This document shows, piece after piece, positions 37,808 to 47,284 of a stretch of 64,000 nucleotides of DNA (within the stretch, counting starts at the first letter, position 1; each line of letters begins with the position of its first letter). The position numbers and the translations under genes are program-made. Location: NCBI GenBank assembly GCA_024643795.1, contig JAHEMF010000008.1, positions 20,999 to 84,998 of the forward strand, given 5' to 3'. Origin of the DNA: Bacteroidota bacterium. GTDB lineage: Bacteria; Bacteroidota; Bacteroidia; AKYH767-A; OLB10. The notes under the pieces were generated by a model, which saw nothing but the letters and a program-made list of their open reading frames with translations, had not been told where the DNA came from and ran no database searches.

Positions 37808-39823
37808 TTGCAACATAACAATAGAACATATCACAAAACTACAGCTGTTTTTATACTTCTGGCTATTATCACTTCATTAAACTGGTTTTGTTCTACATCA
37901 ACTACGGATATTCAAAAACCTGCCTATTCCGGACTCAATGATACTGTGAAATATGTAGGGATAAACACTTGCAAAGAGTGTCACAGAGATATTTATGATA
38001 CATATATCCATACAGGTATGGGATCATCCTTCGATAAAGCATCAAAAGAAAAAAGTTCTGCTGATTTCGATCATCATCAGGCGGTTTACGATTCTATAAA
38101 AGATTTCTATTATAGACCCTTTTGGGATGGAGACAGTTTATGTATTGCAGAATTCAGGTTATCAGGAACTGATACTATCTTCAAACGCATTGAGAATATC
38201 ACATACATTGTTGGATCAGGGCAGCACACAAATTCTCACATCAGCAACAAAAATGGTTATCTGTTCCAGATACCGTTAACATACTACACACAAAAAGGGC
38301 AATGGGATCTGCCACCGGGGTTTGAAAATGGAGGTAATACACGCTTTTCACGGATGATAGGACTGGAATGTATGACATGTCACAACTCATATCCGCAATT
38401 TGCGAAAGGGTCAGAAAATAAATATGAATTTGTAGACAATGGTATAAATTGCGAAAGATGTCACGGCCCCGGAGAGGTACACGTAAATAATATAAGGAAT
38501 GGTAAAGTTGTAGATATCAGCACCCAGATTGACTACTCCATTGTTAATCCGGCAAAATTACCCATCGACCTTCAGTTCGACATTTGTCAACGATGTCATA
38601 TTCAGGGCAATGCTGTTTTGAATGATGACAAAAGTTTTTTTGATTTTAAACCCGGAATGCACCTTTCTGATGTTATGAATGTGTTCATGCCGGTATTTAA
38701 AGGTCGCGAAAATGAACATATCATGGCTTCACATGCCGAACGACTCAAACTCAGTAAATGCTATATTGAAACCTCAAAGAGAGCAAACGAAGAGCACGCA
38801 ACATTGTATCCATACAAAAATGCCCTGACCTGTGTTACGTGTCATGACCCCCATGTAAGTGTGAAGGTGACAGGTACACAAAGTTTCAACACCGCCTGTT
38901 CAAACTGCCATGTAAACTCCGGTCAGAAAGTATGTACAGAAGACAGAACTAAACTGAGTGCCGCTAACAATAATTGTGTTGGATGCCATATGCCTGGATC
39001 TGGCACTATTGATATTCCTCATGTAACTGTTCACGATCATTTTATCAGAAAACCTGTCCCGGCTGAGGAACTCAACAATATTCGTGAATTTATCGGCATA
39101 AACTGTATCAATAATCCTCAGGCTAGCTCAAGATCACGGGGTCGTGCTTTCATTGCCTATTTTGAAAAGTTCAATTTCAATGAATATGTGCTTGATTCTG
39201 CTGAAAAGTATTTTTCTGATCACAGTGAAAAGGATGTTAAACTAAACTTTCATGAGCTTGTTCAAATTGCCTATTTAAGAAAAGATTACTCCAGAATAAT
39301 CACTTATTGCAACACTATAAAAGTACCAATCGAAATATTGAACAAACAGTCATTTGATAACAAGGATGCATGGACATCATACCGTATTGGAGAAGCATAC
39401 GATTTCAGCGGCAAAAATGAAATTTCACTCGACTATTTTAAACGAGCTTTTGAGCTCGCACCTTATTTTCCTCAGTTTGCCAATAAATATGGAAGTGCAT
39501 TAATAGCTGCGAATAGGATTGAAAAGGCCAAAATCGTTTTTAAAGATCTTACAACTCTCCATCCTGAATTTCCTCAGGGGTGGTCTAACCTGGGGTATAC
39601 TCTATTATTGACTTCAGGCGATACAGAGGCCGCGGGGAATTGTTATGACAAGGCCCTATCCCTGGATCCTGATTACGTGCAGGCACTCATCAATAAAGCC
39701 GGACTATTAGCCATGCAAGGGAAAACAAGTGAATCTCTTAATCTAGCAAAACAGGTACTTTTAATAGATCCGGATAATAATACGATCAAAAAACTTGTTA
39801 GAACATTAACATCTGCAAATTGA
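37808..39823 (+). CDS. Seven-haem c-type cytochrome with C-terminal TPR domain
   Basis: 671 residues, TTG start with an in-frame TAA directly before it and no nearby ATG. A hydrophobic N-terminal segment (about 12-27) suggests export or anchoring; a Cys at 28 does not sit in a good lipobox. Seven CxxCH haem motifs are at 55, 188, 215, 260, 342, 364 and 390. Extra His residues that could be distal ligands lie in GSGQHTNSH (about 136-144), EHIMASHAERL and DPHV. The second half (about 480-665) is made of TPR-like repeats (YDFSGKNEISLDYFKRAFELAP, GWSNLGYTL, CYDKALSLDPDYVQAL). It resembles cytochrome c554-type multihaem proteins fused to TPRs. The redox partner and substrate are unknown. Its stop overlaps the mltG start (TGATG). 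Confidence 0.85.
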   Translation: MQHNNRTYHKTTAVFILLAIITSLNWFCSTSTTDIQKPAYSGLNDTVKYVGINTCKECHRDIYDTYIHTGMGSSFDKASKEKSSADFDHHQAVYDSIKDFYYRPFWDGDSLCIAEFRLSGTDTIFKRIENITYIVGSGQHTNSHISNKNGYLFQIPLTYYTQKGQWDLPPGFENGGNTRFSRMIGLECMTCHNSYPQFAKGSENKYEFVDNGINCERCHGPGEVHVNNIRNGKVVDISTQIDYSIVNPAKLPIDLQFDICQRCHIQGNAVLNDDKSFFDFKPGMHLSDVMNVFMPVFKGRENEHIMASHAERLKLSKCYIETSKRANEEHATLYPYKNALTCVTCHDPHVSVKVTGTQSFNTACSNCHVNSGQKVCTEDRTKLSAANNNCVGCHMPGSGTIDIPHVTVHDHFIRKPVPAEELNNIREFIGINCINNPQASSRSRGRAFIAYFEKFNFNEYVLDSAEKYFSDHSEKDVKLNFHELVQIAYLRKDYSRIITYCNTIKVPIEILNKQSFDNKDAWTSYRIGEAYDFSGKNEISLDYFKRAFELAPYFPQFANKYGSALIAANRIEKAKIVFKDLTTLHPEFPQGWSNLGYTLLLTSGDTEAAGNCYDKALSLDPDYVQALINKAGLLAMQGKTSESLNLAKQVLLIDPDNNTIKKLVRTLTSAN

Positions 39824-40890
39824 TGACCAGATCAAAAAAAAATAAAAGCTCAAACAAGGTAAAACGATTCTCAATACTGCTGGTAATTGTGTTAGCTTTA
39901 TCTGGCTCTTCACTTTTCTATCATTATTATAAGCAGATCTTTTACCCCAACATAGCAACACTCTCAAAAGACGATCCATATTTATACATTCCAACAGATT
40001 CAGACTTTGAAGTGGTTATTCATTTATTACATCAAAAAGAACTTCTGAAGGATGAAGCATCTTTTCGTTGGGTAGCAGAGAAAATGAATTATCCTAAAAA
40101 TGTGAAATCCGGCAGGTACAGGATTGATAAGGGCATGAACAACCGGGAACTGATAGCTCTACTAAGAAGCGGGAAACAAGAGCCACTCCTGGTGGTTTTC
40201 CATAATATACGAACACGAAAACAACTGGCTTCTGTAGTTTCAAAACAGATTGAAGCAGACTCATCTGCTATTCTTGGTTTACTCGCAAATCAATCATTCC
40301 TCGAGGAGCTTGGATTCACCACAGAAAACGTAATGTCTATGTTCATACCCGAATCCTATGAATTTTATTGGAATACTTCTGCTAAAGGGTTTTTAAAAAG
40401 AATGAAACAGGAATATGATTTGTTTTGGAATGAAAAGAAAAAAGAACAGGCGCGAAACATAGGGCTATCACCAATAGGCGTATCCGTCATGGCATCGATA
40501 GTTGAACAGGAAACACACAAGGATGATGAAAAACCTATGATCGCAGGAGTATATATGAACAGGTATAACAAAGGGTGGAAACTTGAAGCCGACCCTACAC
40601 TGGTTTTTGCAGCAGGTGATTTCAGCATCCAAAGAGTCCTCAATAAACATAAAGAGATAGAAAGCCCATACAATACATACAAATACCCAGGACTACCTCC
40701 GGGTCCTATTTGCGCTCCTTCAAAATCCTCTATTAAAGCAGTATTGAATTACTCAAAGCACGATTATTTATTTTTCTGTGCCAAAGACGACTTTTCAGGG
40801 TACCATTCATTTGCAAGGACATACAACCAGCATCTGGTGAATGCGAGGAAATTTCAACGTGAATTGAACAGGCGCAATATAAAGTCCTGA
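39823..40890 (+). CDS. mltG: Endolytic murein transglycosylase MltG
   Basis: 355 residues from ATG 39823. A single N-terminal membrane helix (about 16-35) is followed by a YceG domain with the catalytic Glu in SIVEQETH (about 227-234), the YMNRYNKGWKLEADPT region and PYNTYKYPGLPPGPICAPS. MltG cuts nascent glycan strands within the chain and so sets their length at the inner membrane. The start overlaps the stop of the cytochrome gene by one base, showing tight coupling. dapF, an acetyltransferase and mltG close together is a familiar Bacteroidota arrangement as far as I recall. Confidence 0.94.
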   Translation: MTRSKKNKSSNKVKRFSILLVIVLALSGSSLFYHYYKQIFYPNIATLSKDDPYLYIPTDSDFEVVIHLLHQKELLKDEASFRWVAEKMNYPKNVKSGRYRIDKGMNNRELIALLRSGKQEPLLVVFHNIRTRKQLASVVSKQIEADSSAILGLLANQSFLEELGFTTENVMSMFIPESYEFYWNTSAKGFLKRMKQEYDLFWNEKKKEQARNIGLSPIGVSVMASIVEQETHKDDEKPMIAGVYMNRYNKGWKLEADPTLVFAAGDFSIQRVLNKHKEIESPYNTYKYPGLPPGPICAPSKSSIKAVLNYSKHDYLFFCAKDDFSGYHSFARTYNQHLVNARKFQRELNRRNIKS

Positions 40891-40918
40891 TAATCATAAG
40901 AATCATTTATTACTTTTG
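40887..40918 (+). promoter_or_regulatory. Promoter of the unknown secreted protein gene
   Basis: TACTTTTG at 40911-40918 is an exact -7 match. CTG at 40887-40889 stands in the TTG position with a 21-bp spacer. Predicted leader about 21 nt to ATG 40946. Confidence 0.5.
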
Positions 40919-40945
40919 CCATTGTAAACGAAGCCGGCCTTTGTA

Positions 40946-42052
40946 ATGAAACTTACCAGACTGATCACCTTTATTTGCACATCATTGATTTTGAGCACCT
41001 CTGCAATAGCTGAGGAGATTCCAGCCATGCTCATGGTTAGAAGCGCCGATCAATCCGCTTCACATGGTTGCAATTTTGTAGAACAGGTTGCCGAAATAGT
41101 TTACAAATCCATTCTTTCAAAAAAAGTAAAACTTTGGGATTCACCAGAAAAAGAGATCCAAATAATGCCGGCAGCTCTCAAAGAAATAGAAAAAAATGCA
41201 GCAATCTCTTTTAAAGATATTGAGACCATATTCATTTATGAATTGTGGTCGAGCGAGAAAAAGGAGGTGAAAACCAAAACCGTAGGTATTGCCTTTTCCA
41301 ATAGAAGTGATGATCCTGAAAAAAACATATCATTCGGATATGTAGAATATTCTCAATTGAACGAAATTTTTCTAAAAAACAAGATAGGAACTAATGCGAA
41401 TGGAAATTACAGTTCTACATTCAAAACATATTTCCTTAGCCATAATTATGCATTCAACTTGGTTCAATTTGCGGGCAAACCTGTTACGTCTCCTACTGCA
41501 TCAGAAGAGATCTTGTCTTCTTACACTAAAGGATACCCATTCAACAAGTCGCTGCTTGGGTATTACCCTCCTGATAAATATGTAGCATATACAATAGATA
41601 CTTTCACAGACGATAGTGACACAACAACAATGAACAGCAGAGGTGTGCTTAAAGCATTTGAGAAACATTTTACGGAAAATACTGAAGAGTTCTTTAATCT
41701 TGGCGGAGACAGGGTTTTTTCACATCTGGAAAAAAGCAAGATCAAAGTCAATCGGGTTGAGATTTCTGAAATGTGGCGAATAATTGGTGGCGAATTGAAT
41801 TTTGACATTCAGGGGATCACTGTTTACGTGAATGATTCAATTATGGATGAGATATCCCTAAGACAATTACAAGCAATGGATATCAAATATAATGATTCAA
41901 CACTTGAAGAGCTGCTAAAAAACAGAGATTATAATTATATCATTACCAGGATCAATTCTCAGACAATAAAACCTCAGGACTCATACCTGTATCAAAAGGC
42001 TTTGTTATCAGGAAAGTGGGATTCTGTGATAGAACAAGTCTTAATCAACTAA
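40946..42052 (+). CDS. Secreted protein of unknown function
   Basis: 368 residues with a clear signal peptide (MKLTRLITFICTSLILSTSAIA, cut before EE). I do not recognise the family. The mature protein is mixed alpha/beta and charged, with two early features (IPAMLMVRSADQ and FVEQVAEIVYKSIL) and a repeated interest in Asp/Ser/Thr segments such as DTFTDDSDTTT. It mentions no catalytic triad, lipobox or transmembrane helices. The region EMWRIIGGELNFDIQGITVYVNDSIMDEISLRQLQ looks like a small folded domain. It has its own promoter and is followed 21 bp later by a phosphohexomutase gene, so it may be expressed with it. Confidence 0.6.
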   Translation: MKLTRLITFICTSLILSTSAIAEEIPAMLMVRSADQSASHGCNFVEQVAEIVYKSILSKKVKLWDSPEKEIQIMPAALKEIEKNAAISFKDIETIFIYELWSSEKKEVKTKTVGIAFSNRSDDPEKNISFGYVEYSQLNEIFLKNKIGTNANGNYSSTFKTYFLSHNYAFNLVQFAGKPVTSPTASEEILSSYTKGYPFNKSLLGYYPPDKYVAYTIDTFTDDSDTTTMNSRGVLKAFEKHFTENTEEFFNLGGDRVFSHLEKSKIKVNRVEISEMWRIIGGELNFDIQGITVYVNDSIMDEISLRQLQAMDIKYNDSTLEELLKNRDYNYIITRINSQTIKPQDSYLYQKALLSGKWDSVIEQVLIN

Positions 42053-42073
42053 ATAAATATCATTTTATATTAT

Positions 42074-43480
42074 ATGTCAAAGATCAAGTTTGGAACTGAC
42101 GGATGGCGTGCAATTATTGCCAAAGATTACACAGTACATAATGTTGCCAGAGTAGCTGAAGCTACTGCTTTATGGTTGAATAAAAAGAAAAGCGGATCAA
42201 TTGTTACAGTTGGTCATGATTGCAGGTTTGGCGGGAAATTATTCGCTGAGACCGTATGTAAAGTTCTTTGCAAACATGGAGTGAAAGTAATACTTGCAAG
42301 AGATTTTGTATCCACTCCTATGGTTTCATTAGGGACAGTAAAATTGAACTGTGACCTTGGGGTAGTTATCACTGCATCTCATAATCCACCAGACTATAAT
42401 GGCTTTAAACTGAAAGGTTCATATGGAGGACCTTTGATACCGTCACATGTTGAAGAAATAGAAAAATTGATTCCTGAAGTTTATCAGGGCGATCTGGATT
42501 CAACAGACATTAACGACCTGATAGCATCCGGACAAATAGAAATAGTGGATCTTGAAGATATGTACATCAAACATGTTGAAGCTAATTTCGACCTTGATGC
42601 GATCAAATCTTCGGGAATAACTCTTGCCTATGATGCTATGTATGGGGCGGGTCAAAATGTTCTCAGGAAGATCCTTCCTGATGCCACATTTCTTCATGCC
42701 GATTACAACCCATCATTTATGGGACAGGCTCCCGAACCAATACATAAGAATCTGATCGAATTTTCTGAATTGATCAAAGCTTCAGATACAATCGATTGTG
42801 GCCTTGCTACAGATGGTGATGCAGACCGACTTGGATTTTATAACTCCAATGGTGAATTCATCGACTCGCATCATATCATGCTCTTACTTGTTCATTATCT
42901 GCATAAATACAAAGGGATGAATGGCAAAGTGGTTGTAGCTTTTTCCGCCACCCCAAGAGTTGCAAAACTTTGCGAACATTATGGACTTGAGATCGAGACT
43001 GTGAAAATAGGATTCAAATATATCTGCGAAATAATGTTGCACGAAGATGTATTACTTGGCGGTGAAGAGTCTGGAGGCATTGCCATCAAAGGGCATATTC
43101 CGGAGCGAGATGGTATTTGGATGGGATTGGTATTACTTGAATTCATGGCTAAGTCAGGAAAATCACTCGATCAATTGATTGAAGAAGTATATAAAATTGT
43201 AGGTCCCTTTGCATTCGAAAGGTCAGATCTTCACATCAGTGAATCAATTAAACAAAAAGTACTAGAAAGTTGTAAAGCAAACAAATATGGAAGTTTTGGA
43301 AAATTCAAAGTCACCTCACTTCAAGATCTCGATGGCTATAAATACTTTTTCGAAAATGGTGATTGGCTTATGATTCGTGCTAGTGGCACAGAACCTGTGC
43401 TGAGAACTTATGCTGAATCGTCATCAAGAGAATCAGCATTTGAGATCTTAAAAGCCGGCGAGCAGACTTTACTGGCTTAA
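42074..43480 (+). CDS. Phosphoglucomutase / phosphomannomutase family protein
   Basis: 468 residues of the alpha-D-phosphohexomutase superfamily. All four loops are visible: the phosphoserine loop TASHNPPDYNG (about 97-107), the metal loop DGDADR (about 249-254), the sugar loop GEESGG (about 336-341) and the phosphate loop RASGTEPVLR near the C-terminus. It interconverts hexose-6- and hexose-1-phosphates, supplying sugar-1-phosphates for NDP-sugar synthesis. The exact sugar (glucose, mannose or glucosamine) is not decided by the loops alone. A link to the nucleotidyltransferase at 5665-6657 is plausible but not shown. Confidence 0.93.
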   Translation: MSKIKFGTDGWRAIIAKDYTVHNVARVAEATALWLNKKKSGSIVTVGHDCRFGGKLFAETVCKVLCKHGVKVILARDFVSTPMVSLGTVKLNCDLGVVITASHNPPDYNGFKLKGSYGGPLIPSHVEEIEKLIPEVYQGDLDSTDINDLIASGQIEIVDLEDMYIKHVEANFDLDAIKSSGITLAYDAMYGAGQNVLRKILPDATFLHADYNPSFMGQAPEPIHKNLIEFSELIKASDTIDCGLATDGDADRLGFYNSNGEFIDSHHIMLLLVHYLHKYKGMNGKVVVAFSATPRVAKLCEHYGLEIETVKIGFKYICEIMLHEDVLLGGEESGGIAIKGHIPERDGIWMGLVLLEFMAKSGKSLDQLIEEVYKIVGPFAFERSDLHISESIKQKVLESCKANKYGSFGKFKVTSLQDLDGYKYFFENGDWLMIRASGTEPVLRTYAESSSRESAFEILKAGEQTLLA

Positions 43481-43491
43481 TAGTTCTTAAT

Positions 43492-44406
43492 ATGACAGCT
43501 AATGGGAAAATCCGGAGTATCATAATCATACTTCAATTTTTCTGTTTTACAGGTTTTTCCCAGGACACCATACGGTTTTTTGAAACACCACCTGAATACA
43601 TACCTCAAAGAGGTAAAGCAGTAGCTATTGGCCTTGGTTCAACTTACACGGTTTCAATGTTCGGACTTTACAATCTATGGTACAAAGATTATCCCTCGAG
43701 TGGCTTTCATTTTTTTGATGACAATGATGAATGGTTGCAGGTTGATAAACTAGGACACCATTTCTCAGCCTATTATCTTGGAACCATGGGAATAGGTTTG
43801 ATGAAATGGACAGGATTACCACATAAGAAAGCAACATGGTACGGTGCTGCCAGCGGATGGATATTCCTGACAACTATTGAGGTTTTTGACGGCTTTTCAA
43901 GCCAGTGGGGGTTTTCTGTAGGTGATATGATAGCAAATACAACAGGATCTTTAATGGCAGCAGGACAAGAACTGGCATGGGGAGAGCAACGGATCAGAAT
44001 GAAGTTTTCATTTCATCAAACGGATTACCCCAAATACAGACCTGATCTTTTAGGAGAGAATTTCACCGAACAGCTTTTTAAAGATTATAATGGACAGACC
44101 TATTGGTTCTCGGGAAATATCAGCACCTTTCTACCGAATGAACCCAGATTTCCTAAATGGCTTAACATCGCTGCAGGATATGGAGCTGAAGGTATGACCG
44201 GTGCAAGAACAAGTTCTGATGTAAATCAGGATTTTGACAGATACCGCCAATTCTATCTATCTCCTGATATCGACCTGACAAGGATCCAAACCAACAGTAA
44301 GGGATTAAAACTTGCATTCAGTATTCTGAACTGTATTAAAATTCCGGCTCCGGCATTCGAAATTAATTCAAACGGAAAAGGAACTTTCCATTGGTTATAC
44401 TACTAA
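43492..44406 (+). CDS. DUF2279 family protein
   Basis: 304 residues with a signal peptide (about 1-23, ending GFSQ). The DUF2279 core is recognised by the order WYKDYPSSGFHFFDDNDEW, QVDKLGHHFSAYYLG, GLMKWTG and the segment EVFDGFSSQWGFSVGDMIAN. A conserved acidic/His arrangement (DKLGHH, EVFDG) hints at a membrane-associated fold related to YfiM. The C-terminal 100 residues (YPKYRPDLLGENF, FPKWLNIAAGYGAEGMTG) look like outer-membrane or periplasmic beta structure. Function is unknown. It lies 11 bp after the mutase gene and ends 1 bp before the DUF2027-Smr gene, so the three are one transcript. Confidence 0.75.
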   Translation: MTANGKIRSIIIILQFFCFTGFSQDTIRFFETPPEYIPQRGKAVAIGLGSTYTVSMFGLYNLWYKDYPSSGFHFFDDNDEWLQVDKLGHHFSAYYLGTMGIGLMKWTGLPHKKATWYGAASGWIFLTTIEVFDGFSSQWGFSVGDMIANTTGSLMAAGQELAWGEQRIRMKFSFHQTDYPKYRPDLLGENFTEQLFKDYNGQTYWFSGNISTFLPNEPRFPKWLNIAAGYGAEGMTGARTSSDVNQDFDRYRQFYLSPDIDLTRIQTNSKGLKLAFSILNCIKIPAPAFEINSNGKGTFHWLYY

Positions 44407-44407
44407 G

Positions 44408-45430
44408 ATGAATAATACATTTGAGGTTGGTGATTCGATAAGTTTTTTAGATCAAAAGCTGGATGGCGTAATTATCAGGATCGAAAAGAACGGGAATCTA
44501 CTGATAGAGACATCAGACGGATTTGAAATAAGCGCAAGGCCGGCTGAGATAATTATTAAATCGAAAGTTCAAAAAACCTCTGAAACTGAACCTCCCAAAA
44601 TCCCTCCTACTCCATTTTCGGATGACTCTATTGCGGGATTTGTAAAAGAAGGTGCTGTTTCAATTCTTACTCAGGCACACGAACCTAACAAGGTGTTAAC
44701 CGGTATGGTGAGGTTGGTTTTGGTCAATAATACTCCCATGGGCCTGTATTATACTTTACATAAGAACAACAAGCAAGCTAGTCAATTATCACATGGGAAC
44801 ATAGAACCTATGAGTGAAAAAGTTCTACTGGATTATTCCAGAGAGAACTGGTTCGGCAATCAAGAATTGAATTTCATGGCCATCTTTTATAATACCAATT
44901 CTGGCCCTGTATCCGCTAAGCGAGAACTCAAAATAAAAATACCCGGATTGTCAGATATCTCTACTTCACAAAATGATGGTCAAATTTTTGCAACAGAAAT
45001 ACCAATATATTCATCACAACAAGTTGACAATTTAGATTTTGAAAAACTGATAGATAAATTTAAACCTGAAGAAAGTCGGACAACCCAAATCAGACCTCAA
45101 AGATTCACATCAGGTCCTTCTTCTTTAGATCAATACTTAAGGAATGAGAATGTTATTGATCTTCACATAGAAGAACTTATTGAAGATTTTGCCGGGCTTG
45201 ACGCTCAAACAATGTTAAAGATCCAGTTGGATGTATTTGAAAAGGAATTGAACAGGGCTATACAGGAAAAATCCTACAACATCATTTTCATCCATGGCGT
45301 AGGAAAAAAAGTATTGAAGAATGCCATCATACAACAGCTCAGAAAATATTCAGGACTTAACTGGCGTGATGCCGATCCGCTTCGGTTTGGATCCGGTGCA
45401 ACCGAAGTATTAATGGATGCCCTTGTCTGA
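44408..45430 (+). CDS. DUF2027-Smr domain protein
   Basis: 340 residues. The N-terminal half (about 1-65) looks like a small beta barrel (FEVGDSISFLDQKLDGVI), followed by a DUF2027-type beta domain (about 80-185; VRLVLVNNTPMGLYYTLH, NWFGNQELNFMAIFYN). The C-terminal 80 residues are an Smr domain (VIDLHIEELIEDF, YNIIFIHGVGKKVLKNAI), a fold found in MutS2 and in some nucleases. The usual Smr motif Hx(2)G is seen as HGVG. Such proteins are common in Bacteroidota, and roles in RNA or DNA processing are suspected but not established. Its 3' end overlaps the convergent trxB gene by 21 bp. Confidence 0.82.
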   Translation: MNNTFEVGDSISFLDQKLDGVIIRIEKNGNLLIETSDGFEISARPAEIIIKSKVQKTSETEPPKIPPTPFSDDSIAGFVKEGAVSILTQAHEPNKVLTGMVRLVLVNNTPMGLYYTLHKNNKQASQLSHGNIEPMSEKVLLDYSRENWFGNQELNFMAIFYNTNSGPVSAKRELKIKIPGLSDISTSQNDGQIFATEIPIYSSQQVDNLDFEKLIDKFKPEESRTTQIRPQRFTSGPSSLDQYLRNENVIDLHIEELIEDFAGLDAQTMLKIQLDVFEKELNRAIQEKSYNIIFIHGVGKKVLKNAIIQQLRKYSGLNWRDADPLRFGSGATEVLMDALV

Positions 45431-46354
45431 TAAATACCTTTCAGCGTCAATGGCTGCCATACAACCTGTGCCTGCTGCTGTGACCGCCTGACGGTATATA
45501 TGATCCTGAGCATCGCCTGATGCAAATACCCCCGGGATATTTGTTTTTGTAGAGCCTGGTGTGGTTTTTAAATAACCTGTTTCATCCATATCGATCCAGC
45601 TTTTGAAAATATCAGTATTCGGCTGGTGGCCGATAGCAACAAAAAAACCGGTTACATCAAGCACTTTTTCCTCGCCTGACTTGTTATTAACAACCTTGAC
45701 ACCGGTAACTGTTTTATCACCCATTACCTCTTTTGTTTCATGATTATAGAGGATCTCAATATTGGCGGTGTTTTCAACACGATGCTGCATAGCCTTGGAT
45801 GCCCGCATCTCGTCACGCCTTACGATCATATAAACTTTTTTACAAAGCTTGGCTAGATAAGTAGCTTCCTCGGCAGCAGTATCACCTGCTCCAACAATTG
45901 CAACATCCTGACCTTTAAAAAAGAATCCATCACATACTGCGCATGCCGAAACACCAAATCCATTCAGTCTGTTCTCTGATTCGAGACCGAGCCATTTTGC
46001 CGAAGCACCTGTAGCAATGATCACTGAATCGGCTGTTATCTCAGTTTTCTCATCTATTACTATCTTATGAACCGGTCCTGTAAAATCAACAGATGTTACA
46101 TATCCCCACCTGATATCAGTACCAAAGCGTTCAGCCTGAGCCTTGAAATCTTCCATCATTTTGGGGCCTTGCACCCCCTCAGGGTACCCGGGATAGTTCT
46201 CTACATCGGTAGTAATGGTTAGCTGACCACCCGGCTGAAGACCCTGGATCATTACAGGCTTAAGATCAGCCCTTGCGGCATATATAGCTGCAGTGTAACC
46301 AGCCGGCCCAGATCCGATGATCAGACACTTCACATGTTCTTTTGTTTCAGACAT
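45410..46354 (-). CDS. trxB: Thioredoxin reductase
   Basis: 314 residues from ATG 46354; an upstream ATG at 46366 would add four. It reduces thioredoxin with NADPH through FAD. The FAD motif GSGPAGYTAA (about 14-23), the redox pair C138/C141 in CAVCDG, the NADPH motif GAGDTAAEEA and the C-terminal FAD motif GVFASGDA are complete. The gene is convergent with the DUF2027-Smr gene and overlaps its end by 21 bp. It has a separate candidate -7 element upstream. Confidence 0.96.
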   Translation of the reverse strand: MSETKEHVKCLIIGSGPAGYTAAIYAARADLKPVMIQGLQPGGQLTITTDVENYPGYPEGVQGPKMMEDFKAQAERFGTDIRWGYVTSVDFTGPVHKIVIDEKTEITADSVIIATGASAKWLGLESENRLNGFGVSACAVCDGFFFKGQDVAIVGAGDTAAEEATYLAKLCKKVYMIVRRDEMRASKAMQHRVENTANIEILYNHETKEVMGDKTVTGVKVVNNKSGEEKVLDVTGFFVAIGHQPNTDIFKSWIDMDETGYLKTTPGSTKTNIPGVFASGDAQDHIYRQAVTAAGTGCMAAIDAERYLSDKGIH

Positions 46355-46377
46355 ACTATAATTCAATTAAGGAGGTG

Positions 46378-46385
46378 CAAAATTA
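46378..46385 (-). promoter_or_regulatory. Candidate -7 element for trxB
   Basis: The minus strand reads TAATTTTG, an exact TAnnTTTG match, 24 bp before ATG 46354. No TTG lies at normal spacing. Confidence 0.4.
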
Positions 46386-46405
46386 ACACATTAAAATGAA
46401 TGAAA

Positions 46406-47284
46406 TTAATTTGCATATATCGTATCAATAGTGAATGAAAATCCCTCCCATATACCTATTCCACCGGTAATATTGCTTTTCAGAGGCGCCGGAGTGCCAA
46501 ATGGATTTCCATTGCTGGCAGTTTGCGATTCGGCTGATCTCCAGAATAAAAAACTCTCACGGGTTATTGAGGTGAATTTAACAACAATAGTATCGCCTTG
46601 CTTGAACCAGCCCGACTCTTCATTGTTGTCGTCTTCTTCATTTGAATTTGGTTTTTGTCCTCTGTTGTATGCAAAATCAAATGTTAATCCGTTAAAGAAT
46701 TTATCTTCAGATACAGAACCCAGAGGAGCTATAAAGTCATCATCTTTCCCCAATCGTTTAGCAAACCAACGGTAATGATCACCCGGTGCCGCTGGATCTG
46801 ATAATCTGCCCCAGGCCCACCCTAAACTATCAAGCTCTGGTTGTGCATAAAACCATACACTATCCAATGCAACTGGTGGCCGAATTGTAGTTATGGCACT
46901 TGCAAATTCACCTTCCTGTGTTGAAATATTCAACACATACGAACTCCCGACCTGACCTAACACCTGTGTTGAAACATATAAATAACCAATTGAAGGCAGA
47001 ACCTCTACCAAAGTATCTGTTATAATTCCATCACTAATGGTAACAGTGGCGCCCTTTATTGCACTTGCTATCAATGAAAGACTATCTGTAGGAGCAAAAA
47101 ATGAAGTTGTTCTTGACAAAAATACATAGGCAGGTTGACCCGGGGAAATATAACCTTCAATAGCAATTTTTGGATCACTTTCTGGAATATCAACCGTTAT
47201 ATCCTTTTCACAAGATGCAAAGAAAATAATCGTGCTCAACAACGTTGACATTACAATATATTTAATTGATTTGAGCTTGAACAT
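46406..47284 (-). CDS. DUF4249 lipoprotein, partner of a TonB-dependent receptor
   Basis: 292 residues. The signal ends in a lipobox (FFASC, Cys 25), so it should be lipid-anchored, probably in the outer membrane. The DUF4249 pattern is visible: DITVDIPESDPKIAIEGYISPG, an Ig-like beta region (GATVTISDG), and a second half with DSVWFYAQPE. The gene start overlaps the receptor stop by one base (TGATG). DUF4249 proteins are regularly encoded beside TonB-dependent receptors and may help capture the ligand, in the way SusD does for SusC. The ligand is unknown. Confidence 0.85.
   Translation of the reverse strand: MFKLKSIKYIVMSTLLSTIIFFASCEKDITVDIPESDPKIAIEGYISPGQPAYVFLSRTTSFFAPTDSLSLIASAIKGATVTISDGIITDTLVEVLPSIGYLYVSTQVLGQVGSSYVLNISTQEGEFASAITTIRPPVALDSVWFYAQPELDSLGWAWGRLSDPAAPGDHYRWFAKRLGKDDDFIAPLGSVSEDKFFNGLTFDFAYNRGQKPNSNEEDDNNEESGWFKQGDTIVVKFTSITRESFLFWRSAESQTASNGNPFGTPAPLKSNITGGIGIWEGFSFTIDTIYAN

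Noticed and set aside
46371..46376. GGAGGT as a Shine-Dalgarno for trxB
   Set aside because: It is on the plus strand while trxB is on the minus strand; the mRNA reads ACCTCC there.
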